The notes under the pieces are model-generated. The model did not search any database, had not been told where the DNA came from, and saw only the letters and a program-made list of their open reading frames with translations. A stretch of 64,000 nt of DNA from assembly GCF_003131205.1 (NCBI RefSeq), contig NZ_QFFY01000005.1, positions 310,001 to 374,000 of the forward strand, in the 5' to 3' direction. A program made the position numbers and the translations under genes. Each line of letters begins with the position of its first letter. Position 1 is the stretch's first letter. This document shows, one piece after another, positions 17,616-26,549 of this stretch. The stretch is from Occallatibacter savannae. GTDB taxonomy: Bacteria; Acidobacteriota; Terriglobia; Terriglobales; Acidobacteriaceae.

Positions 17616-18323
17616 CTACGACTGAGCGAGCGCGGGCGAGTTTGACGCTACGGGAGCCGGAGCCTGCTGCATCTCGGCCTCGAGCTTGCTTCCCACTTCC
17701 GCCGCCGCCTGGGCGAGCACGCGGTGATGAATGGTAAACAGAGCCAGTTCGAGACGGTCGCTGACGCCGGTCTTGTCGTAGATGGAGCGGAGGTAGTTCT
17801 TGATGACCTGCTCGGTCGTCTTGAGGCGCAAGGCGATTTCGCGGTTCTTGCAGCCCTGAACGATGAGCGCCACGATGCGCATTTCCTTGGGCGTAAGACG
17901 GTCGCGAACGCGTGTACCCACCATATCTTCTTCGGGGGAATCGGGGAGCTGAAGCTGCGGGGGAGCCCAGGTATCGCCCGCTGCCACACGGCGAACGCAC
18001 TCAACGAGGGCCTGTCCGGTTACATTGCGGAAGACCACGCCGCGGAAGCCCTGCTGCAGGTAGCTGGACGCCGCCTCGGTGTTCTCTGCGATCACGATGC
18101 CGCGGCTGTTGGAGGCTTCCAGAAGCGTACGCAGACGGGCCATATCGGGTCGGAGCGATGCGGCAAACACCACGATGGAGCCAGGGAACGTGGTAATCGC
18201 ATGCATCATCCTGTCAAGGTCGGTGCACTGGGCGATGATCCGGAGATCTTCGTCCATTGCGAGGACCTTGGCTGTCCCCGCTCTGAAAATTGCCTGTGAA
18301 TCCGCGAGAATGACTTTGTTCAT
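17616..18323 (-). CDS. NarL/FixJ-type regulator with degenerate receiver domain
   Basis: A 235-residue protein. The N-terminal 118 residues have the receiver fold (MNKVILADSQAIFRAG), but the acidic pair is reduced to Asp-Ser and the phosphoacceptor position reads VVFAASLRP where an Asp is expected. The usual receiver Lys is also not evident. The LuxR-type helix-turn-helix spans about residues 140-195 (LTPKEMRIVALIVQGCKNRE, then EQVIKNYLRSIYDKTGVSDR) and looks fully functional. It is thus likely a DNA-binding protein not controlled by phosphorylation. An Ala/Pro-rich tail follows. It is divergent from the REC-flavoprotein gene across a 438-base region, which suggests but does not prove a link. 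Confidence 0.85.
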   Translation of the reverse strand: MNKVILADSQAIFRAGTAKVLAMDEDLRIIAQCTDLDRMMHAITTFPGSIVVFAASLRPDMARLRTLLEASNSRGIVIAENTEAASSYLQQGFRGVVFRNVTGQALVECVRRVAAGDTWAPPQLQLPDSPEEDMVGTRVRDRLTPKEMRIVALIVQGCKNREIALRLKTTEQVIKNYLRSIYDKTGVSDRLELALFTIHHRVLAQAAAEVGSKLEAEMQQAPAPVASNSPALAQS

Positions 18324-18761
18324 GTTTTGCGCCTCATCGCCTGTAGAACGTCAACTTTGGGCCGAAACCGGCTTCCCTTCTCTCACGGGCCGGGTGCTGC
18401 CAAACATCGGGCGGTGCTTCTTCTGCCTCACTTCGGTTATCGGCAGACGCCCCTCAAAACGTCGGGGAAAACTCCCACTAGGTGCAGTGGAAATCATACA
18501 CAGGACTTTCGTCACTCTCTTTGCTCAAGGGTACCTGCACCTTAGTAATACCCCGAAACTTAGAGTACCGCCCAAGTGACAAATCGTCACGGAGAATCCT
18601 TCCGGGTTGCCCGCTCATCCTGTTTACCGTTTTGGCACAAGGTACCTGTAGTGTGGTTTATTGAAAGCTAAATTGCGACCGTTTTGATCGCGTCCAGCGC
18701 GGCAGCTTTGATCGGAACAAAAGCCGATTGAGTTCGGCTGAAACATTAGACTGGGAAGAAG
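18324..18761. promoter_or_regulatory. Long divergent control region of the signalling block
   Basis: No gene was seen in these 438 bases. Two copies of a related element, AGGGTACCTGCA at about 18529 and AAGGTACCTGTA at about 18640, share the palindrome GGTACC plus TG. An inverted repeat GTGAC-N5-GTCAC lies at 18576-18590 between them. Both are plausible protein-binding sites for one of the flanking regulators. Binding by any named protein is inference. Confidence 0.4.
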
Positions 18762-20414
18762 ATGGCGAGGCCGAATCTACTGGCAGTTGACGATGACGTA
18801 AGCGTGCTGGAGGCCGTTGTCCAGGACCTCCGGCGGCAATATGGCGCAGATTACCGCGTGATGCGGGCGGCGAGCGGGCAGGCTGCGTTGGACACCCTCA
18901 GCCAGTTGAAAGCTCGCGAGGAGCCCGTTGCGCTCCTGCTGAGCGACCAGAGGATGCCGGGAATGCCGGGCGTAGAGTTCCTCGAACGTGCCCGGGAGGT
19001 CTATCCGGAGGCGAAGCGAGTCCTGCTGACCGCATACGCGGATACAGAGGCAGCTATCCAGGCGATCAATACCGCCCGGATTCACTACTACCTCAACAAG
19101 CCCTGGGATCCGCCGGAGGAAAAGCTCTATCCGGTTCTGAACGACCTACTGGATGACTGGAAGGCCGGGTACCGCCCGCCTTTTGAAGGATTGCGTGTCA
19201 TCGGGAATCGGTGGGCTCTCGCCGACTACAAGTTGCGCAACTTTCTCTCGCGCAACCACGTGCCCTACCGCTGGATGGATGCGGCCACGTCAGAGGAGGC
19301 GCAGAAGGTCCTGAGCGACAGGCAACTCAAGACGGATCAGTTGCCCGTGGTTCTGTTCGGTGACGGCAGTGCCCTGTCGGAGGCCAACCCTGACGCTGTG
19401 GCTGCCAAGGTTGGCCTGAGCACGCATGCCACGCAGGAGTTCTACGACATGGTCGTGGTGGGTGCCGGTCCCGCGGGACTCGCCGCGGCTGTCTACGGCG
19501 CAAGCGAAGGCCTCAAAACACTGGTTATCGAGCCCGAGGCGCCTGGCGGACAAGCCGGGTCGAGTTCCCGGATTGAAAACTATCTGGGTTTCCCCTCCGG
19601 CATCACCGGCGCCGATCTCGGCCGCCGCGCTCATGTACAGGCTGCGCGGTTCGGGGCCGAATTCGTCACCCAGCGGGCGGTCGGGCTGCGCATCGACGGT
19701 CAATACAGGTTCATTCAACTCGCGGACGGACGCGAGGTTTCCTCGCACGTGGTGCTGCTGGCCCCCGGAGTTCAGTGGCGAAAGCTTGGAATTCCCGGCT
19801 CCGACCGGCTCACCGGCAGGGGAATCTACTATGGAGCGGCGCTGGTTGAGGCCACCTCCTGCAGGGACGAAGAGGTCTTTGTCGTTGGCGGCGCCAACTC
19901 CGCGGGGCAGGCGGCTCTGCACTTCGCCAAATTTGCCCGGAAAGTCACGATGCTCGTCCGGGGAACCGGTCTTTCGGCGACTATGTCGAAATACTTAATC
20001 GATGAGATCGAGCGCACATCCAATATCTCGGTGGAGACGCAAACCCAGGTAATCGCGGCAGAGGGCGAAGAGCGGCTTGAGGCCTTGCGCTTGCGGGGGC
20101 CGAAAGGCGAGTATTGCGTAAACACCAACTCATTATTTGTATTTATCGGTGCGGAGCCGGGTGTGGAATGGCTACCTGACAGTATCCTGCGCGACGAAAA
20201 GGGGTTTGTTTTGGCCGGACCCGATCTGATGCAGGACGGCAAAACGGTCGGCGGATGGAAGGAAAATCGCGGTCCGTTCCTGCTCGAGACCAGCGTTCCC
20301 GGAGTTTTCGTGGCCGGGGATGTCCGGCACGGCTCTGTCAAGCGAGTGGCGTCGGCCGTGGGGGAGGGATCGATCGCGGTGCAGTTCGCGCATCAATACC
20401 TCGCTGGATTCTAG
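18762..20414 (+). CDS. Response regulator receiver fused to thioredoxin-reductase-like flavoprotein
   Basis: A 550-residue cytosolic fusion. Residues about 5-125 are a complete receiver: acidic AVDDD, phosphoacceptor in LLLSDQRMPGMPG, and Lys in YYLNKPWD. Residues about 145-230 resemble a thioredoxin- or glutaredoxin-like fold without a CxxC. From about residue 232 comes a thioredoxin-reductase-like two-domain flavoprotein, with FAD motif VVVGAGPAGLAAAVYG, NADPH motif VFVVGGANSAGQAA, and the second FAD motif GVFVAGDVRHGSVKRVASAV. The redox-active CxxC of thioredoxin reductases is absent; only a single Cys lies in VEATSCRDEEV. It therefore cannot reduce thioredoxin in the usual way. Its stop codon directly abuts the ATG of the cNMP-domain kinase gene, its probable phosphodonor. 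Confidence 0.88.
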   Translation: MARPNLLAVDDDVSVLEAVVQDLRRQYGADYRVMRAASGQAALDTLSQLKAREEPVALLLSDQRMPGMPGVEFLERAREVYPEAKRVLLTAYADTEAAIQAINTARIHYYLNKPWDPPEEKLYPVLNDLLDDWKAGYRPPFEGLRVIGNRWALADYKLRNFLSRNHVPYRWMDAATSEEAQKVLSDRQLKTDQLPVVLFGDGSALSEANPDAVAAKVGLSTHATQEFYDMVVVGAGPAGLAAAVYGASEGLKTLVIEPEAPGGQAGSSSRIENYLGFPSGITGADLGRRAHVQAARFGAEFVTQRAVGLRIDGQYRFIQLADGREVSSHVVLLAPGVQWRKLGIPGSDRLTGRGIYYGAALVEATSCRDEEVFVVGGANSAGQAALHFAKFARKVTMLVRGTGLSATMSKYLIDEIERTSNISVETQTQVIAAEGEERLEALRLRGPKGEYCVNTNSLFVFIGAEPGVEWLPDSILRDEKGFVLAGPDLMQDGKTVGGWKENRGPFLLETSVPGVFVAGDVRHGSVKRVASAVGEGSIAVQFAHQYLAGF

Positions 20415-21917
20415 ATGGAGAACGAAGCAGCAAACATGAACGAGGGCGGAAAGAGCATCATTGTCGACTCGATTGCCTTTCGGCAAATCGCAGGAGAACT
20501 GACGAAGACCCGTCCCTTTTCTTCGACCTCGATCGATGCGCTCCAGGGAATCGACGCCGTAGAACGCATCACAGCGAAGGCCGGAGCGACGCTGACAGAG
20601 CCCGGCAACACGTCGATGTTCTACTGGTTGCTATTACACGGAAAGTGCCAGGCTGATCGCGTGGAGCCGGATGGCTCGCGAACGACTGTCGGAACAGCGC
20701 AGAGCGGCGAAGGCTTCGGTGAGACTCCGTTTCTGACCGGCAAATCGCATGCCGCCTTCCTGATCACCGCCATTGAAGATTCGACCCTGGTGCGCTTCAG
20801 CGGCGAGCAGTTCTGGCAACTGATGTCGTGCTGCCCCGGAGCGCGCAAGGTAATCCTTGCGGACATGGCAGCCCGCCTGTCCGCTTATCAGGCAGAGGCA
20901 CTGCATCGCGAGAAACTCGTATCGCTCGGCACACTGGCAGCAGGACTGATGCACGAGTTGCACAATCCCGGCTCGGCAGCAAAACGAGCGGCATCGCAGT
21001 TGCGCGAGAACATGTTGAAGCTGCAAGACCTCAGCCTGCGCTCCTCCAAGAGATCCAAAACCCCCGAACAACTCGACTGCATGCACAGGCTGCTCACACA
21101 TGCGGTGAAAGGCTGCCAGTGCAGAGCGCTCAGTTCTATCGAGCAGGCCGATGAAGAAGAAAGGCTCGGCGAGTGGCTTCAGGAGTCCGGCGTCGAGAAT
21201 GCTTTCAACATTGCTCCCGCGCTCGTATCCATGGGATTTGAACAGGAGGAGCTGAAGTGTGCGCGGGAGTTCTTCGATGCGCAGAGCTTTTCAGACACTC
21301 TGAATTGGCTGGGCGCGCTGGTGTCGAGCGTGTCGCTCGTGTGCTCGATCGAGGAAAGCATTTCACGCATCTCCGACTTGGCAATGGCTGTGAAGAAGTT
21401 TGCGTACGATGACCGTTCTCCGTTAAAAGAACTGGATGTACACGACAGCCTGCAGAGCACGATCACGATCCTGGGACACAAACTGCGCGTAAAGCAAATT
21501 ACAGTCGAGAAGACTTTCGAGGCATTTCCATCCGTGATTCAAACGCGGGGATCGGCACTAAGTCAGGTTTGGACGAATCTCATCGACAACGCCGCCGACG
21601 CCTCTCCGGCACAGGGGCGCATCGAAATCGCCACTTGGACCGAGCCAGCAACCGGGAAGGCCAATGACCCCGGCTGGCTGGCCGTAAGCGTGACCGATCA
21701 TGGGCCTGGGATTCCTGCAAATGTTCTGCCAAGAATCTTCGAGGCGTTCTTTACAACCAAGCCGCAGGGGGCTGGAACTGGCCTGGGACTCGAAATCGTA
21801 CACCGCATCGTGACGCAGAAGTTCGGCGGCAAGATCGATGTGAAGTCCGAGCCGGGCAATACGCGATTCGAGGTGCGTCTGCCCATGAAAGGCATTGCCT
21901 CCGTCAACGGTAAGTAG
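20415..21917 (+). CDS. Cytosolic histidine kinase with N-terminal cyclic-nucleotide-binding-like domain
   Basis: A 500-residue protein without transmembrane segments. Residues about 30-155 form a cNMP-binding-like (CRP-type) domain, with GEGFGETPFLTGKSHAAFL and a following helix. The dimerisation helix carries the phosphoacceptor His in AAGLMHELHNPGSAAKRA near residue 179. Roughly 130 residues of unrecognised helical insert follow. The ATPase domain shows N-box NLIDNAADASP, DHGPGIP, the F-box EAFFTTKP and GTGLGLEIVH. It starts at the base after the upstream stop codon, so it is translationally coupled to the receiver-flavoprotein. This is a two-component pair sensing an intracellular signal, perhaps nucleotide or redox state (inference). 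Confidence 0.88.
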   Translation: MENEAANMNEGGKSIIVDSIAFRQIAGELTKTRPFSSTSIDALQGIDAVERITAKAGATLTEPGNTSMFYWLLLHGKCQADRVEPDGSRTTVGTAQSGEGFGETPFLTGKSHAAFLITAIEDSTLVRFSGEQFWQLMSCCPGARKVILADMAARLSAYQAEALHREKLVSLGTLAAGLMHELHNPGSAAKRAASQLRENMLKLQDLSLRSSKRSKTPEQLDCMHRLLTHAVKGCQCRALSSIEQADEEERLGEWLQESGVENAFNIAPALVSMGFEQEELKCAREFFDAQSFSDTLNWLGALVSSVSLVCSIEESISRISDLAMAVKKFAYDDRSPLKELDVHDSLQSTITILGHKLRVKQITVEKTFEAFPSVIQTRGSALSQVWTNLIDNAADASPAQGRIEIATWTEPATGKANDPGWLAVSVTDHGPGIPANVLPRIFEAFFTTKPQGAGTGLGLEIVHRIVTQKFGGKIDVKSEPGNTRFEVRLPMKGIASVNGK

Positions 21918-22084
21918 CTGCTACGAATACCCGGATGTTCGTTGGGCTTTCAGTTTTGACCTCAGATTCACTCCCCATCCTCGGTTCTCAACTGATTCCT
22001 CGACCCCTACTCTAATCGCCGTTCCGATCTCTATCGTGCTAATTCCCTTTTCTCCTGCGCCGATGAACGGAGTGGAAGGAACCC

Positions 22085-22963
22085 GTGCCTGCCGATCGCA
22101 CCACTCTACTCGAATCAGCTCTCGACGCTCTGGCCGAGGGAGCTGTGTTGGCCGACATCGGTGGGGGCTTGGCGTACTGGAATCGTGCGGCGGAGACGAT
22201 TACCGGGTATGGCAGCGCAGATGTGATGGGCAGGCCGGTTCGTGACCTGCTCGACCTGATGGTGGTTGGTGGGGCCAGCCGGTGGGTCCGTGCTACAGAT
22301 ATCGAAGCATCGCATGATCGCGGAAGTATGGTCCGGATGCGGCACGCACTGGGTTACGAACTGCAGGTTTTCGCGCGCGTGATGACGCTCCGAGACGGGA
22401 TGGGAAGCCGAATCGGCTCGGCTGTGTTGTTCCATCCGGCGGACAACATTGATTCCCTCCCGCACGGAGACTCAAACGACGCAAGGATCAGCGAAAGCCA
22501 GATGCAGCTGGAAGACCGTCTGACGCGCCTGCACGAGGACTTCGATCGCGGAGATTTGCCGCTTGGCGTGATATGGATCGCCGTTGACCAGGCTGCTGAA
22601 CTGCGCCGTACCCATGGTTTGCGCGCGTGTGAGGCAATGCTTGAGAGCATCGAACGCACGCTTGCCAGCGGGCTCAAGCCGACTGAGGAGATCGGCCGGT
22701 GGGGCTCAAGTGATTTCCTGGTGCTCTCGCACGAGCGCAATGCAGCCGCCCTTGCAAGTCACGCACAGACGCTCGCAGGCCTGGCCCGAACTGCGGAGTT
22801 CCGCTGGTGGGGCGATCGCGTTTCCCTTACCGTGAGCATCGGTGCGGCACAGGCTGAATCGGGTGTGCCCCTCTCTTCGCTTCTGGAACGAGCGCAATCC
22901 GCCATGCTGAACAGCATTCATTCAGGCGGAAACCATGTTTCATGTGCACAGGGGAGAGGGTAA
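22085..22963 (+). CDS. PAS domain plus degenerate GGDEF domain protein
   Basis: A 292-residue cytosolic protein starting at GTG with GGAAGG just upstream. Residues about 10-125 are a PAS domain (ESALDALAEGAVLADIGGGL, NRAAETITGYG). From about residue 160 to the end it has a GGDEF-type fold, but the signature loop reads GRWGSSDFLVL instead of GGDEF. It is therefore most likely not a diguanylate cyclase and may act as a sensor or regulator. Its stop overlaps the motA start by one base (TAATG), so it is part of the motor operon. It could bind nucleotide or the motor to adjust swimming; this is inference. Confidence 0.8.
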   Translation: MPADRTTLLESALDALAEGAVLADIGGGLAYWNRAAETITGYGSADVMGRPVRDLLDLMVVGGASRWVRATDIEASHDRGSMVRMRHALGYELQVFARVMTLRDGMGSRIGSAVLFHPADNIDSLPHGDSNDARISESQMQLEDRLTRLHEDFDRGDLPLGVIWIAVDQAAELRRTHGLRACEAMLESIERTLASGLKPTEEIGRWGSSDFLVLSHERNAAALASHAQTLAGLARTAEFRWWGDRVSLTVSIGAAQAESGVPLSSLLERAQSAMLNSIHSGGNHVSCAQGRG

Positions 22964-23841
22964 TGTTCGCAATCATCGGCATTGTTCTTGTGTTCGGCGC
23001 GGTGGTCGGAGGGTTCCTGATGGAGAAGGGACACCTGCCCGTTCTCGTGCAACCGGCTGAACTGCTGATCATAGGCGGCGCCGCACTGGGCAGTTTGCTG
23101 ATCGCCAATCCCATGCACATCCTGAAAGGGATCGTCTCGAGCTTGATGGGCGTTCTGAAAGGTTCCAAACTCACGAAAGATCGCTACCTGAACCTGCTGA
23201 AGATGATGTACCTCTTCCTGAACAAGGTCCGCAAGGAAGGCCTGCTGAGTGTGGAGAGCGACGTGGAGAAGCCCAATGAGAGTGCGATCTTCAAGGCTTT
23301 TCCTGACTTTCTCGGTGATCATCACGCGTTGAGTTTCGTTTGCGATACGCTGCGCATGGCGATCACCGGTGGCGTCGATCCGTTTGACATGGACCAAATG
23401 ATGGAGCTGGATATGGAGGTCCATCACCACGAGGCGACGGAGCCGGTCAACGCGCTCACCACCGTGGCAGATGCTTTGCCCGGACTTGGAATCGTCGCGG
23501 CAGTGCTCGGCGTGGTGATCACGATGGGTGCCTTGGGAGGACCGCCCGAAGAGATCGGACACAAGGTGGCGGCAGCACTGGTGGGAACCTTTCTTGGCGT
23601 GCTGCTGTGCTACGGGCTCGTCGGGCCGCTCAGCGCCAACATGACGAAAGCTGCAGAGGAGCACAATGAGTATTTGCATGTGCTGCGCGTCTTGCTGCTG
23701 GCTTTTCTGAAGGGTTCGGCGCCTATCATCGCCGTCGAGATGGCGAGGCGCGCCATCCCTGCGCGTGTGCGGCCAACCTTCGACGAGATGGAGAAGTTCT
23801 GCAAGCAGCAGGGCGAAGCGCCTGCAACGAAGGCAGCCTGA
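22963..23841 (+). CDS. motA: Flagellar motor stator protein MotA
   Basis: A 292-residue inner-membrane protein with four hydrophobic helices, two at the N-terminus and two near residues 155-215. The conserved ALPGLGIVAAVLGVVITMG carries the family proline near the proton channel. Between helices 2 and 3 lies the cytoplasmic loop that touches the rotor. Charged residues such as those in TKDRYLNLLKMMYLFLNKVRKEG are placed as expected. With MotB it forms the proton-driven stator. The start at 22963 is preceded by GGGGAGAGGG and overlaps the previous stop. A start at 22942 would add seven residues and is less likely. No other flagellar genes are in the window. Confidence 0.93.
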   Translation: MFAIIGIVLVFGAVVGGFLMEKGHLPVLVQPAELLIIGGAALGSLLIANPMHILKGIVSSLMGVLKGSKLTKDRYLNLLKMMYLFLNKVRKEGLLSVESDVEKPNESAIFKAFPDFLGDHHALSFVCDTLRMAITGGVDPFDMDQMMELDMEVHHHEATEPVNALTTVADALPGLGIVAAVLGVVITMGALGGPPEEIGHKVAAALVGTFLGVLLCYGLVGPLSANMTKAAEEHNEYLHVLRVLLLAFLKGSAPIIAVEMARRAIPARVRPTFDEMEKFCKQQGEAPATKAA

Positions 23842-23850
23842 GGGCGCGGC

Positions 23851-24795
23851 ATGGCTTCAAAGACAGCGCCCATCATCGTCATCAAGAAGAAGAGCAAGCA
23901 CGCAGGGCATCATGGCGGAGCTTGGAAGGTGGCCTACGCCGATTTTGTCACGGCGATGATGTCGCTCTTCATCGTGCTCTGGCTGATGAATTCGAGCGAA
24001 AAAATCAAGAAAGCAGTCGCCGGCTATTTCAACGATCCAAAGGGAACGGCATCGCTGATGGGAACCACAATGACGGGAACAGGCGAAGCCGTCAGTGCGG
24101 CAGCTGCCAGGGACATGCAGAAGCTGAAAGAGAAGCTCGAACAGCAGATCAAAGCAAAGAAGGATCTCGAGAAGCTTTCAAAGCAGATTGAGATCACCAT
24201 CACCCCTGAAGGGCTGCGCGTTGAGTTGCTGGAGGATCGAAACGGAACGTTTTACCAGAGCGGCAGTGCGCGTCTGAGCGACAGCGGACAGGAACTGCTG
24301 GCCCTTCTTGCCAGCGAACTGAAGACCCTGCCAAATTCCCTTCTTATCGAGGGACACACCGATGCAGCACCTTACCTGGAGGCTGCCACTTACTCGAACT
24401 GGGAGTTATCCGCGGACCGCGCCAACGCGGCGCGACGCCTTATGCAGCAGGATGGAGTCCGAACAGATCAGGTCACGCAGGTGCGCGGCTACGCTGATCA
24501 GTTGCTGCGGGTGAAAGGAAATCCGTACGATGCATCGAACCGCCGCATCTCCATTCTGGTTAAGAACCAGCCAGGCGTGCCGGTCGAACAGAACAAGCCG
24601 ATCCACGATCTGTCCGGCGTGCAGCCATCCTCTCCTGCTGCGCCGGAGGAGATCAAAGGCACATCCGAATCAGGCGGAGGCTCGGCATCTCGTTCCGCAG
24701 AACCCGCTCCCAACGCCCAGTCAAAGCCCGCTCCTGGTCAGAAAGGATGGCTGGGGCGCGTTCGGAGCATGCTGCCCAAATTCGGAGACAAGTGA
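23851..24795 (+). CDS. motB: Flagellar motor stator protein MotB
   Basis: A 314-residue protein. A basic N-terminus precedes the single membrane helix at about residues 32-50. The proton-carrying Asp is D31 in WKVAYADFVTAMMSLF. A plug and linker region comes next. The OmpA-like peptidoglycan-binding domain (about residues 135-245) has LLIEGHTDAAPY and LSADRANAARRLM. The last 60 residues are a Pro/Ser-rich tail. It lies nine bases after motA with GAGGG upstream and anchors the stator to the cell wall. Confidence 0.93.
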   Translation: MASKTAPIIVIKKKSKHAGHHGGAWKVAYADFVTAMMSLFIVLWLMNSSEKIKKAVAGYFNDPKGTASLMGTTMTGTGEAVSAAAARDMQKLKEKLEQQIKAKKDLEKLSKQIEITITPEGLRVELLEDRNGTFYQSGSARLSDSGQELLALLASELKTLPNSLLIEGHTDAAPYLEAATYSNWELSADRANAARRLMQQDGVRTDQVTQVRGYADQLLRVKGNPYDASNRRISILVKNQPGVPVEQNKPIHDLSGVQPSSPAAPEEIKGTSESGGGSASRSAEPAPNAQSKPAPGQKGWLGRVRSMLPKFGDK

Positions 24796-24878
24796 GCAAA
24801 ATGGAGGCTCCTTGCGCGCCCCGGTGCTTGGTGTAGTCTGGTCGACAAGCAGGAAAGCGTTTACCGCAGGAGCAGGAA

Positions 24879-26468
24879 ATGGCTGTAGTAGCCGGAGTGG
24901 ATTTCGGCACGTTAAGCGTGCGCGTGACATTAGTAGACAGTGAATGTGGTCCTGCGGGAACGGCGTCGGCATCCTACCCGCTGCACCGTCGGCGTGAGGA
25001 TCCAGATTTTGCAACTCAATCGCACGCTGACCAGATGGCAGCATTGGCAGTGGCCACCCGGGACGTGCTCGCGAATACGGGAATCAGTGGCGACGCCGTA
25101 CAGGCGATCGCTCTGGATACAACAGGATCGAGCGTCATTCCAGTAGACGAGCATCTCGAGCCCTTGGACGAGTACTACCTGTGGTGCGATCACCGTGCGC
25201 ACGCTGAAGCCGAAGAGATCACGCGCAAGGCGCACGAGATGGGACTCGAGGCGATCGACTGGTGCGGCGGAATCTACTCGCATGAATGGGGCTTTGCCAA
25301 ACTGCTGCACTGGCTGCGCCATAACCCCGGTAAGCGCGAAGCGTTTGCCACGGCACTCGAGCACTGCGACATGGTGGCGGCCACGCTGAGCGGCGTGAAG
25401 AACGCGCACGACGTAAAACGCAGTATCTGCGCGATGGGCCACAAGTGGATGTGGAATCCGAAATGGGGCGGACTGCCACCCGAAGATTTCCTGGTTGCGG
25501 TCGACCCCCTGCTTAAGGGCGTCCGCGCCAAACTCGGCGGCGACTATCAGACCAGCAACAAAATCGCCGGACATTTATCGCCTGAATGGGCTGAGAAACT
25601 CGGGCTTCGCGCCGGGATTCCCATCCCGGTCGGCGCCTTTGATGCCCACTGGGATGCCATCGGATCGAACATTCGTGAAGGCGATGTGGTCAACGTAGTA
25701 GGAACTTCGACCTGCATCATCGGCATTGCCCGTGATGCTCAACTCGTACCCGGTGTGTGCGGAGTGGTGCCGGGCAGCGTTCATCCCGACTACATCGGCA
25801 TTGAGGCCGGACTCTCCGCAACCGGAGACATCTTCGAGGCTATCGCGCAACGCGCTGGAACGCGGGTACACGATCTGTCGAAAGGACTTGAGTCGTTCAA
25901 AGCCGGACAGACAGGCTTGCTGCGCCTGAGTTGGGATAACGGAGACCGCACGGTGCTCGTTAATCCGGAGCTTGGCGGCGTCACCCTCGGCTGGAACATG
26001 GTGAGCACTGCTCAGGACGAACTCTTCGCGGCCATCGAAGGAACGGCATTTCACACGCGCATTATCCTCGAGCGCATGGCGGAGCACGGAGTGCGCGTCG
26101 ACCGCGTAATCAACGCCGGCGGAATTCCGCAGAAGAATGAAGTCCTCAACCAAATCTATGCCAACGTGCTGAACAAGCCAGTGCTGGTTCCTGCAGGCAT
26201 CCCCACCAGCCTTGGATCGGGCATCATGGCCCTGCTTGCCGCGGGGATCTACAAGACAGTGGAAGAGGCGCAGGCCGCAGTCTGCCTGCCTTTCCGCACA
26301 GTTGATCCGGACCGCCAAGCGGCGGCAACGTACGACCGACTCTACACGCTCTACAAGGACGTGTACTTCGCCCTTGGGCGGCGGCGCGAGGCGGCTGCCA
26401 TGCCACTTGGGCGCGTTCTACCCGAGCTGCGCGAGATCGCCGCAGCAGCCCGGAGCGCAGAGGCCTGA
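24879..26468 (+). CDS. araB: Ribulokinase
   Basis: A 529-residue FGGY-family carbohydrate kinase that phosphorylates ribulose at position 5 with ATP, as in arabinose catabolism. It shows the N-terminal AGVDFGTLSVRVTLVD, the substrate-site TGSSVIPVDEHLEPL, the WCDHRAHAEA motif characteristic of ribulokinases, and the second-domain INAGGIPQKNEVLNQIYANV. The length fits AraB. The start has a GGAGCAGGAA site. It follows motB by 83 bases but is functionally unrelated. It ends before a strong terminator. No araA or araD gene is adjacent. Confidence 0.9.
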   Translation: MAVVAGVDFGTLSVRVTLVDSECGPAGTASASYPLHRRREDPDFATQSHADQMAALAVATRDVLANTGISGDAVQAIALDTTGSSVIPVDEHLEPLDEYYLWCDHRAHAEAEEITRKAHEMGLEAIDWCGGIYSHEWGFAKLLHWLRHNPGKREAFATALEHCDMVAATLSGVKNAHDVKRSICAMGHKWMWNPKWGGLPPEDFLVAVDPLLKGVRAKLGGDYQTSNKIAGHLSPEWAEKLGLRAGIPIPVGAFDAHWDAIGSNIREGDVVNVVGTSTCIIGIARDAQLVPGVCGVVPGSVHPDYIGIEAGLSATGDIFEAIAQRAGTRVHDLSKGLESFKAGQTGLLRLSWDNGDRTVLVNPELGGVTLGWNMVSTAQDELFAAIEGTAFHTRIILERMAEHGVRVDRVINAGGIPQKNEVLNQIYANVLNKPVLVPAGIPTSLGSGIMALLAAGIYKTVEEAQAAVCLPFRTVDPDRQAAATYDRLYTLYKDVYFALGRRREAAAMPLGRVLPELREIAAAARSAEA

Positions 26469-26502
26469 CTCGACGTATCCGCGACAACACCTCAAAAAGA
26501 AG

Positions 26503-26540
26503 AATGCCGGAAGAGCAATGCTCCTCCGGCATTTCCGTTT
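26503..26540. terminator. Bidirectional terminator between araB and TonB receptor gene
   Basis: A long hairpin: outer stem AATGCCGGA (26503-26511) with TCCGGCATT (26525-26533), and inner stem GAGCA/TGCTC, flanked by A-rich and T-rich tracts on the two sides. It serves both converging genes. Confidence 0.85.
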
Positions 26541-26549
26541 TGGTGCTGC

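Noticed and set aside
18576..18590. A CRP-type binding site (TGTGA-N6-TCACA)
   Set aside because: The spacing is seven bases between the GTGA and TCAC halves and the outer T/A are missing, so it is not a good CRP match.
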